Shown: positions 1 through 8,124, counted from the first letter of the stretch. The stretch is 64,000 nt of DNA from Planctomycetota bacterium (GCA_039819165.1 JBCBSM010000001.1:744001-808000); one strand, 5' to 3'. Program-made: numbers and translations. The notes: a model not told the origin generated them from the sequence alone.

Positions 1-324
1 CCAGAAGTCTGGGTCACGGACAGCGATCTCCATCCGAATATCTCGGTACCACAAATCGCCGTAGTCCTGGGCCTTTCGTCCGGTTCGCCTGGACAGTTGG
101 TCAGCGACATACACCGCCGCTGCGATCTCGATAAGATCGGCTGCTCGCTTCGGCACATTGGCCGTCAGCGACTTGGAGATCTCTGAAATCTTGATAACGA
201 CATTGCTTGCAGGACCATCTGTGATGAGTTCTGTAGCCTTTAGCTCACGCCACAGCTTCCGGCGGCTAGAGAGGCCTGCGCCGTTGCACAAGAACAGATG
301 CGGCTTGGGCGGATCAGGAGGCAT
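1..324 (-). CDS. QueC-like (7-cyano-7-deazaguanine synthase-like) protein, N-terminal fragment
   Basis: Open from ATG at 324 through the left window edge, 108 codons without a stop; the rest of the protein lies outside. It starts inside the 3' end of the upstream gene (11-base overlap), with GGAGGAG about 3-5 bases before the ATG. The visible part has a basic region, then AADLIEIAAAVYVADQ and, at the edge, a segment ending AVRDPDFW. From memory this arrangement (a DL-EIA-VY-AD helix, then a strand ending VRDPDxW) is typical of the N-terminal extension of QueC-like ATP-pyrophosphatase proteins found in defence loci (QatC-like or type IV CBASS Cap9-like), rather than housekeeping QueC. The catalytic SGGxDS loop would come later and cannot be seen, so the family call is an inference. 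Low local GC and the neighbouring recombinase suggest acquired DNA. Confidence 0.45.
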   Translation of the reverse strand, partial: MPPDPPKPHLFLCNGAGLSSRRKLWRELKATELITDGPASNVVIKISEISKSLTANVPKRAADLIEIAAAVYVADQLSRRTGRKAQDYGDLWYRDIRMEIAVRDPDFW

Positions 325-1171
325 CCGCTCCTCCGAGATGCGTCAGCGCATCGCCCACCTTCTCCAAAGCATGACGGACAAAGCCAGCACTCTTCCGAGG
401 TGTGATGCCGTCTTGAAAGTTGTGCTTGGAGTACCAAGTTCCCGAGAACTCTTTGAGCACAGACGACGCGGTTCGACAATGCGCTTCCATCGCCGATAGG
501 AATGCATTGTGCTCGGACACGTCGGCGAACCTGCGGCCCGGCCCGACGTGGTTCGAGAGCTCCTTGCTCAAGTGATAGATGAGAAATCCGCTTGCCACAC
601 GACCGAAAAAGTCTTGGGTCAGGCGAGCGAATCCTGACTGCGTGGACAGCCGACGCAATGCATCTTGAACAGCGTCCGGCCCTGTACCGAAGAGGGTATT
701 CGCATACTCCTGACCCAGCACCGTTAGGCTTTGAGCGGCGGCCCGCTGAGCGATCTCGCTAAGGTCCGAGCGAGTTCGTGTCATGGCCAGATGGTCATCG
801 ATGGCGTACGTGAAGTTCCCGACCAAGTCGTAGATGGTGTTGGCAATAGCGGTACCATCGCCTTGGGATGGACTGAACTCCCATGCGCTGCCCGTGACCC
901 CAAGCTCAGCCAGGCGCTCGTTGAAGCGGTCTTCATCCCGAGCTGCCTGCGTGACCTGTGTCAGCAAGTAGAACGTATGAATCAGGCCTTCATCGTTCGC
1001 AGCACGCTCGAATCCCGCAATCGCAGCGGTGAGCATCGCGTCAGCCACCTGCGCGAGCGCAGCTTGGCCCACGCCGGGCAAACCCGTCATGCCAGCACCA
1101 TCGCCCAGCATGGCGACAACGCGTCTATGCGATGGCGTAACCGGTAGGCTTTCGACCTGATGGTGGCCCAT
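314..1171 (-). CDS. Uncharacterised 285-residue partner of the QueC-like gene
   Basis: I cannot name this family. The ATG at 1171 is preceded by GGAGA at about nine bases. The protein is soluble, mostly helical by composition, with no signal peptide or membrane segment. Distinctive stretches are GFERAANDEGLIHTFYLLTQ near residue 55, an FFGRVASGFLIYHLSKEL helix near 190, and a C-terminal WYSKHNF...GITPRKSAGFVRHAL block. Its last codons overlap the start of the QueC-like gene, so the two are translationally coupled and probably work together. It does not look like QatB as I remember that protein (long Gly/Pro-rich N-terminus). The base composition is lower in GC than the core genome to the right. 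A role in phage defence is inference from context only. Confidence 0.6.
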   Translation of the reverse strand: MGHHQVESLPVTPSHRRVVAMLGDGAGMTGLPGVGQAALAQVADAMLTAAIAGFERAANDEGLIHTFYLLTQVTQAARDEDRFNERLAELGVTGSAWEFSPSQGDGTAIANTIYDLVGNFTYAIDDHLAMTRTRSDLSEIAQRAAAQSLTVLGQEYANTLFGTGPDAVQDALRRLSTQSGFARLTQDFFGRVASGFLIYHLSKELSNHVGPGRRFADVSEHNAFLSAMEAHCRTASSVLKEFSGTWYSKHNFQDGITPRKSAGFVRHALEKVGDALTHLGGADAS

Positions 1172-1653
1172 AGGGAGGGTTCTCCGCTAGAGGGCCGCCA
1201 AGCTATCTCGGACACGTCGAGGTGGAGAGGCCCTATGCCGATGTCCGAAACGGCCGCCCATGTTGCCGTCCGAATACCGGACTGCATCGGCACTTAAAGT
1301 GCAGCTCATGAGTCAGAGCTATAGCCAGGATCGGGATCACCACAGAGAATCAATGCCTATGCGAAACGCTCGCTTACACGAAGTGTCCTTATCGGAACTA
1401 CGGGCATCACGCACGGTCCCCGTTGGCGCAGAAGTCGGACACCGTCTTCGGACATCTTCCAGGGTCTGGCCTCTAGCATTCCGTCACTCGATCCAGCCAT
1501 TCGCACTGCTCCCGATGACCAGACTCGCAGCAGGACTGGGTGAGCTGAAGATGACATCCCGCTCAGAGCGGAAGCCGTTATTCGCCGTCGATGACTATTC
1601 CTCTTCGACCGCAATGACAACATTCTGTCCCTGGGTTGACCGGGAATCAGTGT
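1172..1653. other. Intergenic stretch between the QueC-like pair and the recombinase cassette
   Basis: No convincing gene in 482 bases; the short open frames have no recognisable protein. It holds the upstream region of the 285-residue gene, a 13-base palindrome at 1290-1302, and several copies of GTCCGA/TCGGAC (about 1208, 1245, 1269, 1437 and 1454). It could contain the joint between two acquired segments. Confidence 0.5.
1290..1302. repeat. Perfect 13-base palindrome GCACTTAAAGTGC
   Basis: Two 6-base arms around one central A, about 120 bases upstream of the 285-residue gene. It has the size of a dimeric regulator operator or a recombination core; nothing in the sequence decides between these. 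Confidence 0.35.
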
Positions 1654-2061
1654 TTAAGCCTTTGCGTGACAGATTCTTGGACTTTGGTGGCCACGCCATG
1701 CTTCCCGCTGTGACGTCCAAACGCATAGCGTCACGATCTCCCGCAGATCCCGTTCCGTCACCGGATCCCGCCCCTCCGTCACAGGTGGCAGGAACAGAAT
1801 CTCCTCTTGGATATCCGGGGCCAGATGAAGCAGGTTCATGATCTGCGTCATCCGCGGCTGGGTCACTCGGGCCAAGGCCGCCAAGTCGGTCTGGCTGCCC
1901 ACCACCCCGTCCTGAAGCATCCGATCGAACTTGATCGCCAGGGCCATCAGGCGGGCGACTCGGGGCACCCGCCCCGGCGGAGGGAGCGGAGCGGGCTCGG
2001 TGACGATCCGCCGCCGGGTTTGGCGGACGCGGAAGTGGATGGGCCGGGTGACGGTGGTCAT
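1654..2061 (-). CDS. Small ParB-like/HTH protein of serine-recombinase cassettes
   Basis: 135 residues, last gene of the recombinase cassette; its ATG at 2061 overlaps the recombinase stop in ATGA. After a basic N-terminus (TRPIHFRV, then an Arg-rich stretch) comes GRVPRVARLMALAIKFDRML, then a helix-turn-helix region, SQTDLAALARVTQPRMTQIMNLLHLAPDIQEEILFLP in outline (residues about 56-92), resembling the HTH of ParB-like proteins. Proteins of this type sit directly downstream of large serine recombinases with DUF2924 partners in many proteobacterial and planctomycete islands, where they may act as recombination directionality or regulatory factors; that role is not proven. The last 15 or so residues look less conserved than I would expect, so the extreme C-terminus may have been replaced at the element boundary. 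Confidence 0.75.
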   Translation of the reverse strand: MTTVTRPIHFRVRQTRRRIVTEPAPLPPPGRVPRVARLMALAIKFDRMLQDGVVGSQTDLAALARVTQPRMTQIMNLLHLAPDIQEEILFLPPVTEGRDPVTERDLREIVTLCVWTSQREAWRGHQSPRICHAKA

Positions 2062-3653
2062 GCCGCCTCCTTGTTGATGCGGTCGAGAAATGCCCGGATG
2101 CTTGTCGGCCGAAAGGTCACGCTCACGCTCGACTTGACGGCGTCGTATTCCACCGCCGAGACCAGCAGCCGGATCAGCCGGGCCTGCTCACGCGGGATCA
2201 GGTTCTCCCATACGGGGTCGAAGCCCCTGAATGCCGCCTCGGCCTGCGCTTGGGTGATCGTCTCTGCGTCCAGTTCGCCGATCCGCTTCTCGACCTCGGG
2301 CAGCCGCTTGTCCCCGGCGGTGATCTGCTCATGCAGTTCTGCGATCCGCTGGGAGACATCTGTATCCGCGAGCCCTCCGGCCGCGAGCGTCTGAAGTTCG
2401 CGGTGGCAACGGTCCAGCGTCCGCTTCAGATCGGCACGCTCCGTGACTAGACCCTCGCGCTCCTCGGCGATCGTGGCGTGGGCGTCGGCCAGCACCTGCT
2501 TGAGCAAGGCTCGATCGGAGCCCAACCCGCGGATCTCGTCGACCACCACCCGCTCGATCTCCGCTGCCGGCAGCGTCCGCGACGGGCACTCGTCTGCCCC
2601 GTTCTTGATGGCGTGCGTACAACGGTAGTAGCGGTAGAACCGCGGCCCGCCCTTCTTGTCCTTCGTGAATGTGTGCGTCATTGCATACCCGCACGCCTTG
2701 CAAGTAATCAGACCACGCAGCAGGGCACCGTACTTGTTGCGGACCTCGAAGCCCCCGGTCCGGCCGTTGTAGCGCAGCAGCTTCTGCACCCGCTCGAAGA
2801 CCTCCGGGTCGACGATGGCCTCGTGCACGCCGTCGTAGATCTCGCCCTTATGGGTGATTTTGCCGATGTACACGGGGTTCACGAGGTGATTGTGCAGCGT
2901 GGCCTTATTGAACGGCTTCCCGCCGATGACCTTGCCTGTCTTCTTCGTGACCCGCTTTTTGTTGGTCCACTCGCGGTGCCGCAGCTCGCGGACGACTGGC
3001 AGCAGCGACTGCTTATCCAGGTACAGATCGAACAGGGCGCGAACCCGCACCGCCTCGCGGGCGTTCACCACGAGCCGTGGGCTCGGGCCGGAGCGATCCA
3101 CGTCGTAGCCCAGCACCGGCACACCGCCCGCCCACTTGCCCTTGCGCTTCTGGGCCGCGATCTTGTCCCGGATCCGTTCGCCGATGATCTCCCGCTCGAA
3201 CTGGGCGAACGAGAGCAAGATGTTCAGCGTCAGACGGCCCATCGAGCTCGTCGTGTTGAACTGCTGGGTCACCGAGACGAACGACACGCCCTTGCGGTCG
3301 AACGCCTCCATGATCTTGGCGAAGTCCATCAGCGAGCGGCTGAGCCGGTCAACTTTGTAGACCACGACGCAGTCGATCTTTCCCGCCTCTATATCGCGGA
3401 GCAGATGCCCGAGCGCCGGCCGCTCGATGCTGCCACCGGAGAAGCCACCATCGTCGTACCGGTCTGGCAGGCAGACCCACCCCTCGGTCTTCTGGCTGGA
3501 GATGAAAGCCTCAGCGCTCTCGCGCTGGGCGTCGAGCGAGTTGAACTCCTGATCGAGCCCCTCGTCGCTGGACTTGCGGGTGTACACCGCACACCGCATG
3601 CGGCTGCCCGGGGCGGCGGCCTCCTTTGGCCGATCGCGTTTGCGTACCTTCAT
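2058..3653 (-). CDS. Large serine recombinase (site-specific integrase)
   Basis: About 531 residues from ATG 3653, chosen because it overlaps the stop of the DUF2924 gene (ATGA) and has AGGAG just upstream. N-terminal resolvase domain: the catalytic serine lies in VYTRKSSDEG, with conserved arginines in KVDRLSRSLMDF and the FEREIIGERIRDKI helix. The recombinase domain follows (GVPVLGYDV, HNHLVNPVYIGKI), then a zinc ribbon CKACGY...CTH...ECPSR and a long C-terminal coiled-coil segment rich in Glu and Arg. This is the full architecture of large serine integrases that insert and excise mobile elements without high-energy cofactors. No domain is missing and no frameshift is visible, so it may be active. 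Its element probably includes the neighbouring small genes and perhaps the QueC-like pair. Confidence 0.93.
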   Translation of the reverse strand: MKVRKRDRPKEAAAPGSRMRCAVYTRKSSDEGLDQEFNSLDAQRESAEAFISSQKTEGWVCLPDRYDDGGFSGGSIERPALGHLLRDIEAGKIDCVVVYKVDRLSRSLMDFAKIMEAFDRKGVSFVSVTQQFNTTSSMGRLTLNILLSFAQFEREIIGERIRDKIAAQKRKGKWAGGVPVLGYDVDRSGPSPRLVVNAREAVRVRALFDLYLDKQSLLPVVRELRHREWTNKKRVTKKTGKVIGGKPFNKATLHNHLVNPVYIGKITHKGEIYDGVHEAIVDPEVFERVQKLLRYNGRTGGFEVRNKYGALLRGLITCKACGYAMTHTFTKDKKGGPRFYRYYRCTHAIKNGADECPSRTLPAAEIERVVVDEIRGLGSDRALLKQVLADAHATIAEEREGLVTERADLKRTLDRCHRELQTLAAGGLADTDVSQRIAELHEQITAGDKRLPEVEKRIGELDAETITQAQAEAAFRGFDPVWENLIPREQARLIRLLVSAVEYDAVKSSVSVTFRPTSIRAFLDRINKEAA

Positions 3654-4207
3654 CGCGTGCTCCTGTCCTGGCCGAGCCGGAAGAACCGGAAGCCGTTGAT
3701 GTGGCTCCCGGTGATGTGTTTGGCCACCCCGCTGAGCGTCTTGAACCGTTCGCCGTCGCACTCGAAGCCCTCGCCGTAGGGGAGCACCAGCACCCGGATG
3801 GTCCGGCCCTGGTATTCGCGGACGATCGCTGAGCCGGGCGGCGGGACACGCGGGTCACGCTCCGCCTCCGGGTCGAGTCCCCGCGTCACCGTGGCGGACC
3901 GCCCTGTCTGTGGCGGCGTGACAAGCGTCTTTGGGGCCATTACCCGAACCTCAGCGTCGTCCGCGAGCTCCGCGGCCCGCTTCCTCGCCCGCTCGCTGAG
4001 GTGACCCTCCTCGTTGGCCTGAAGCCGCCAGGCGATCTTGCGGATCAGGTACGTCCGGTGGCGCGTCCGCGTCTGGTAGCCGTGCAGCTCGACAAACCGC
4101 TCCACGAGCTCGTTGGTGGACATGTCTTTGAGCGAGTCGATCTCGTCCTCGATCCGTCTTGCCGTCGCATGCTTCATGCGGCCTCCTGTGGCTGGTGTCT
4201 CCATCAC
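3650..4207 (-). CDS. DUF2924 domain protein of the recombinase cassette
   Basis: 185 residues. The start at 4207 overlaps the upstream stop (ATGA) and has AGGAG at a good distance; a second possible start, 4177, also has AGGAGG but only four bases away. The conserved DUF2924 pattern is visible: SLKDMSTNELVERFVELHG, RTYLIRKIAWRLQANEEG, LSERARKRAAELADDA, then after a linker REYQGRTIRVLVL, GFECDGERFKTLSGVAKHITG and NGFRFFRLG. The last part resembles a small DNA-binding module (RAMA-like fold). DUF2924 genes typically lie immediately upstream of large serine recombinases, as here; they may assist attachment-site recognition, which is an inference. Confidence 0.88.
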   Translation of the reverse strand: MMETPATGGRMKHATARRIEDEIDSLKDMSTNELVERFVELHGYQTRTRHRTYLIRKIAWRLQANEEGHLSERARKRAAELADDAEVRVMAPKTLVTPPQTGRSATVTRGLDPEAERDPRVPPPGSAIVREYQGRTIRVLVLPYGEGFECDGERFKTLSGVAKHITGSHINGFRFFRLGQDRSTR

Positions 4208-4452
4208 GCATCTCCTTCACCCGCCGGTCGGGATTTGGATAGCGTCGCCACAGTGGGGCTCGGATCGCTCGGAAGTTCAAGGCATGTCGCGGCACCTTCT
4301 TCAACTTCACGCAACGCCCGCGATGCGGCGTCCCGCTCGATGCGAACCGCACGCACGAGACCACGCGCGAGGATGCGCGAGATCTCGTCCTGCCGCTCTT
4401 CGGATGTCATCGCTTCGGGGTTGCGCCGGCTGTCGTCGCTCGCTCGTGGCAT
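4204..4452 (-). CDS. Small hypothetical protein opening the recombinase cassette
   Basis: About 82 residues if started at ATG 4452 (GGAG eight bases upstream); a shorter start at 4410 is possible. The core reads TSEERQDEISRILARGLVRAVR, a pattern seen in small proteins that precede DUF2924 genes; the remainder is polar and low in complexity. Its stop overlaps the DUF2924 start in ATGA, making it the first of four translationally coupled genes. Function unknown. Confidence 0.6.
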   Translation of the reverse strand: MPRASDDSRRNPEAMTSEERQDEISRILARGLVRAVRIERDAASRALREVEEGAATCLELPSDPSPTVATLSKSRPAGEGDA

Positions 4453-4831
4453 GAGTCGCTCCACGGCGACCCGCGTGCATCGCGACCTCGCCACGGGTGA
4501 CCTATGACGCCGCGTAACAGCGGTGCGCGCCCGCTTCACCGCAGCGCATCTATTGGATCAATGTCGCGAGCAGCCCTTGCAGTTGATCACCCCCGTCAAA
4601 CCCGCTCACCCGGTCGAACAGAGACTTCACCGCGGCGGGTGTCTCTCGGCGGGCGGCAGAGACTCCGGGGCGATTCGGGCGAAGTCGCGCCCGCCGAGCG
4701 GCCGAGCCGGTTATCCCGGCGTCCAGACCAGAGACCGCGTCACGGTTAGGGACCGTTGGCCCACCGGCCCCACGGACGCGGGAACGGGGCCCGAAGAGGC
4801 CGACACGCGCGGGTGTCTCTCACCGGCCCGG
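4453..4831. other. Non-coding junction between the recombinase cassette and tRNA-fMet
   Basis: About 380 bases with no credible protein gene. It should contain the cassette promoter and perhaps the attachment site. It includes two copies of a 13-base direct repeat and a GTCTCT...AGAGAC inverted repeat at 4641-4663. No -35/-10 pair stood out. Confidence 0.45.
4635..4821. repeat. 13-base direct repeat GCGGGTGTCTCTC, two copies
   Basis: Copies at 4635-4647 and 4809-4821, 174 bases apart. The first is followed by an inverted AGAGAC (4658-4663). These could be integrase or regulator binding sites, or remains of an attachment site; the sequence alone cannot tell. Confidence 0.5.
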
Positions 4832-4870
4832 CCCAAAAACCACAAAGCCGGCTGCTTTCGCAACCGGCTT
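4832..4870 (-). terminator. Intrinsic terminator of tRNA-fMet
   Basis: On the minus strand an 11-base-pair stem (one G-T pair) closed by a GAAA tetraloop occupies 4870-4845, followed by TGTGGTTTTTGG. It begins six bases after the tRNA. Confidence 0.75.
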
Positions 4871-4875
4871 GGGAA

Positions 4876-4949
<74 letters not shown>

Positions 4950-4960
4950 ATCAGGTCGCG

Positions 4961-4989
4961 ATTCTACCCGACATCCGCCGCTCGATCAA
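4961..4989 (-). promoter_or_regulatory. Sigma70-type promoter of tRNA-fMet
   Basis: Minus-strand TTGATC (4989-4984), 17-base spacer, TAGAAT (4966-4961), 11 bases before the tRNA. Best -35/-10 pair in the window. Confidence 0.7.
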
Positions 4990-5022
4990 CGCGAGAGCCC
5001 CCGTCGGCGTGGCGACGCCCGC

Positions 5023-5028
5023 TAGCAT
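5023..5028 (+). promoter_or_regulatory. -10 box TAGCAT, leaderless-type promoter of purD
   Basis: Ends five bases before the GTG start; no Shine-Dalgarno sequence lies between them, so transcription would begin at or next to the start codon. Confidence 0.5.
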
Positions 5029-5033
5029 CTCCC

Positions 5034-6353
5034 GTGAGCAACACCCCCTCCAACGTCAACGTGCTGCTCGTGGGCGGCGGCGGCCGGGAGCACGCGCTGG
5101 CGGCCGCCATCGCCCGTTCGCCCCGGCTGGGCACGCTCTACGCATCGCACCCGCAGAATCCGGGCATCGCCGCGGTTGCCACGCCCGCGGACACGCCGAT
5201 CGAGGCGTCGCAGGCCTACCGCGCGCAGTACTTCTGCCGCGACCACGACATCGGGCTGGTCGTCATCGGGCCAGAGGCCCCGCTCGCGGACGGTCTGGCC
5301 GACGCGCTGCGCTCCGATTCGGTCGCGGTGTTCGGCCCCGACAAGTCCGCCGCCCTGCTGGAGGCCGACAAGGCTTGGGCCAAGGACCTGATGCGCTCGG
5401 CCTCGGTGCCCACCGCGGAGTCCCGCAGCTTCACCGACAGCGAGGCGGCCGTGAAATATTCGCTCTCGCGGCAGCAGCCCCCGGTGATCAAGGCCTCGGG
5501 CCTGGCAGCGGGCAAGGGCGTCGTCGTGCCCGCTTCCCACCAGGAAGCCGCCAACACCATCCGCGGCATGCTCGACGGGAACGCTTTCGGCGACGCCGGC
5601 CGACGCGTCGTCATCGAGGAGCGGCTCGAGGGTCCGGAGGTCTCGATCTTCGCCCTCACCGACGGCCGGGGCGTCTACATCCTCGATGCGTGCCAGGACC
5701 ACAAGCGGCTCCGCGATGGCGACGAAGGGCCCAATACCGGCGGCATGGGCGCCTTCTGCCCCAGCCCGCTGGTCGACGAGGCGCTGCTCGATCGGGTGCA
5801 GGCCGAGGTCCTGCTGCCGGTCATCGATTCGCTGAAGCGGCGGGAGATCGAGTACCGCGGCGTGCTATACGCCGGGCTGATGCTCACCCCCGCCGGCCCC
5901 AAGGTGCTCGAGTTCAATGTCCGCTTTGGTGATCCGGAGTGCCAGGTGCTGCTGCCCAGGCTCGCGAGCGACCCGCTAGAGATGCTCCACGCGACGGCGA
6001 TGGGCGGGGTCGAGGACCTCGATCTCGGCTGGCATCCGGGCGCGGCGGTCTGCGTCGTGCTCGCCAGCCCGGGCTACCCGGAGAAGCCGGTCGTCGGACG
6101 GCCGATCACCGGCGTGGACGACGCCGCAGCGATGGACGGCGTGCACGTCTACCACGCGGGGACGAAGCTGGATCGCGACGGCCGGCTCATCACCGCCGGC
6201 GGCCGCGTGCTGGGCGTCACGGCCCTCGGCGGTTCGCTGGCCGAGGCCCGCGACCGCGCGTACGCGGCGATCGATCGCATCCACTTCGATGGCATGCAGG
6301 TTCGGCGTGACATCGGTGCGAGCGTCGCGGTCGAGTCGAGCGCGACCGGCTAG
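5034..6353 (+). CDS. purD: Phosphoribosylamine-glycine ligase (GARS)
   Basis: 439 residues, normal length for the family. It joins glycine to 5-phosphoribosylamine with ATP, the second step of purine synthesis, in the cytoplasm. The N-terminal nucleotide-binding motif VGGGGREHA is at residues 12-20, the ATP-grasp region includes NTGGMGAFCPSPL near 235, and EFNVRFGDPECQ near 293 is the conserved metal- and substrate-binding block. The GTG start lacks a ribosome binding site; a TAGCAT box five bases upstream suggests a leaderless mRNA. The gene converges on the acetyltransferase gene and the two stop codons share CTAG at 6350-6353. No other purine genes are nearby. Confidence 0.97.
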   Translation: MSNTPSNVNVLLVGGGGREHALAAAIARSPRLGTLYASHPQNPGIAAVATPADTPIEASQAYRAQYFCRDHDIGLVVIGPEAPLADGLADALRSDSVAVFGPDKSAALLEADKAWAKDLMRSASVPTAESRSFTDSEAAVKYSLSRQQPPVIKASGLAAGKGVVVPASHQEAANTIRGMLDGNAFGDAGRRVVIEERLEGPEVSIFALTDGRGVYILDACQDHKRLRDGDEGPNTGGMGAFCPSPLVDEALLDRVQAEVLLPVIDSLKRREIEYRGVLYAGLMLTPAGPKVLEFNVRFGDPECQVLLPRLASDPLEMLHATAMGGVEDLDLGWHPGAAVCVVLASPGYPEKPVVGRPITGVDDAAAMDGVHVYHAGTKLDRDGRLITAGGRVLGVTALGGSLAEARDRAYAAIDRIHFDGMQVRRDIGASVAVESSATG

Positions 6354-7561
6354 AAGAAGTCGAAGCCGACGGCCCGGCCTCCGCCGAAGGCCGCGTCAGC
6401 GAGCGCGATCTGCGATTCGGATCCCCGCAGATGGCCCGCGTGGGCGAGCTGGCTGGCGGTCAGCATGCCCGTGTACAGCGGTGCGAATTCCCGCACGCCG
6501 ATGTCGATGGCGTCGCTTGTACCGTCCTTGGTCACCTCGCCGACCCCGTCTCGGATGCGCAGTGCGATGCCGCCGTCGTTCTGGGGAAGCAGATCGTCCG
6601 ACACCCGAAAACGAATCGTGGCGTCGAGCCCCGCGGGGTAGCCCCGCTCGGCGAGGGCCCCCGGCACGTCGACCAGGCGGAGCATCCACATGTCCCGCAG
6701 CTCGATCCAATACCGGCGATCGAGGAGGGCCATGATGAACGGCGAGCCGGGGAAGTCGTGCAGCTCGATCTCCCCCACCACCGATGCGAAGCCCCGCAGA
6801 AAGCCCAGCAGCCGCTGCAGTCCCCGGGCAGACGCATACCCGACGTCGGTGCACACCATGAGCATGCCGGCGCTCGTGCCGGTCTGCGGCCCCAGATCGC
6901 CCCGCCGCTCGACGCGATAGGCCGCGTAGGCCTCGATGCCGCCGTCCCCGTCCTCGGCGACGAAGACCTCGCTGTCGCCCTGCCGCGGCGTGAACACGCG
7001 CCGCCAGCAATACGGACCGCGCTCCATCGCGCCGTTGACGAGCCGGCCGCGGGCCCGGGCGCACGCCGCGATGGCGGGCAGGTCGCCGTCGCGCATCGGT
7101 CGCCAGTCGCCGCCGCGGTCGGTCGCCTCGATCATGCCGGCCGGCACGCGGACGTCCCAGAGCTCACCGGCGTCCTGGTAGCCAACGCCGCGGTACAGCC
7201 GGTGCATGGCCGAGTACAGCGCGCTGATCGCGACGCCCTCCGCCTGCAGTTCCTTGAGCACGTGCGTCATGATCCGGCGGGCCAGCCCCCGGCCCCGCGC
7301 CTCGGGCGCAACAGCGACGCCCGCGATACCGACATGCGACACCGTGCGGCCGCCCATCCAGGCGTCCATCGGCACGCAGACCGCCGTCGCCAGCGGCGCC
7401 CCGTCCTCGCACAGCACCCGCACGTGCTCGAGCCCGGTCTCGTTGCGGATCCACCGCTCTGACGCGCTGGCATCGCCCCCGCCGAACGCCCGGGACAGGA
7501 TCGCCGCCGCGGCCCCGACCTCCGAGGGTCGCAGGGCGTGGTAATCCGCCGCGCCGCTCAT
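6350..7561 (-). CDS. Eis-family GNAT N-acetyltransferase
   Basis: 403 residues from ATG 7561 (ATGA overlap with the DUF1569 gene). The acetyl-CoA site of the first GNAT domain reads GVAVAPEARGRGLARRIM (about residues 80-97). A second, degenerate GNAT domain and a C-terminal sterol-carrier-like domain follow, the order found in the mycobacterial enhanced-intracellular-survival protein Eis, which is 402 residues. The family's catalytic features appear kept: the tyrosine of YRGVGYQDAG and a C-terminal Phe (ending FDFF), whose carboxylate acts as base in Eis. The substrate (amine, aminoglycoside or lysine) cannot be predicted. Confidence 0.82.
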   Translation of the reverse strand: MSGAADYHALRPSEVGAAAAILSRAFGGGDASASERWIRNETGLEHVRVLCEDGAPLATAVCVPMDAWMGGRTVSHVGIAGVAVAPEARGRGLARRIMTHVLKELQAEGVAISALYSAMHRLYRGVGYQDAGELWDVRVPAGMIEATDRGGDWRPMRDGDLPAIAACARARGRLVNGAMERGPYCWRRVFTPRQGDSEVFVAEDGDGGIEAYAAYRVERRGDLGPQTGTSAGMLMVCTDVGYASARGLQRLLGFLRGFASVVGEIELHDFPGSPFIMALLDRRYWIELRDMWMLRLVDVPGALAERGYPAGLDATIRFRVSDDLLPQNDGGIALRIRDGVGEVTKDGTSDAIDIGVREFAPLYTGMLTASQLAHAGHLRGSESQIALADAAFGGGRAVGFDFF

Positions 7562-8124
7562 GCCCCCGCCTGCGGCTCGGTGGCGAGGTCGTCGTTGGCT
7601 GCGGAGTCGTGATGGGCGGCCGGCCGCACGAAGCCCAGATGCAGCGCGCAGTGCTTGAGCTGCATGATGAGCCACTCCTCGTGCTCCAGCTTGCCGATGA
7701 GCGGGCTGGGATGTTCCATCCGCTCGCCACCCTCCACGCGGGCGATCTGTAGCCGCAGCTTCTCGAGGCCATCGGCGTCCGAGATGCCGGGCTGCGGGAA
7801 CAAAGCGCTGGCCGACTTGGGCAGCTTGAAGCCCGCCGGGAATGGCTCGTCGCTGGCCGTGGCCCGGTCCTTGAGCAGCATCCGCGCGATGAACCGCACG
7901 GGTGCGGGAGCGGAGCGGTCGAATCCGTCGAGCGCACCGATGAAGAACCGCGCGAGGTGGTCGAAGATCTGGCCCGGCGTCCAGTTGCCGGTGTGCTCCA
8001 GGCCGCCCGCATGCATTGCCGCCTCCAGCCCGTCGAGGTCGGCGGAGACCTCATCGAGCGAGGCGAACTGCAGCGATCGCTTCGGGGCGGACTTGGTGTC
8101 GACAGAGTGGGTCGTCGATGGCAC
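7558..8124 (-). CDS. DUF1569/DinB-like protein
   Basis: 188 residues from GTG 8124, selected because GGAGG lies five bases upstream; longer frames run into unlikely basic sequence. The protein matches the DUF1569 pattern: LDEVSADLDGLEAA, then WTPGQIFDHLARFF, an FPAGFKLPKSA segment, and near the end HPLIGKL-like and EEWLIMQLKHCALHLGFV. This is a DinB-like four-helix bundle with spaced histidines that could bind a metal. The family is often suggested to contain metal-dependent thiol transferases, but no activity is known for this branch. It is first in a two-gene operon with the Eis-like gene. Confidence 0.78.
   Translation of the reverse strand: MPSTTHSVDTKSAPKRSLQFASLDEVSADLDGLEAAMHAGGLEHTGNWTPGQIFDHLARFFIGALDGFDRSAPAPVRFIARMLLKDRATASDEPFPAGFKLPKSASALFPQPGISDADGLEKLRLQIARVEGGERMEHPSPLIGKLEHEEWLIMQLKHCALHLGFVRPAAHHDSAANDDLATEPQAGA

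Noticed and set aside
314-1171. Calling the 285-residue gene QatB and the module Qat
   Set aside because: The protein lacks the Gly/Pro-rich start and other features I associate with QatB, and neither the ATPase nor the TatD-like nuclease is visible.
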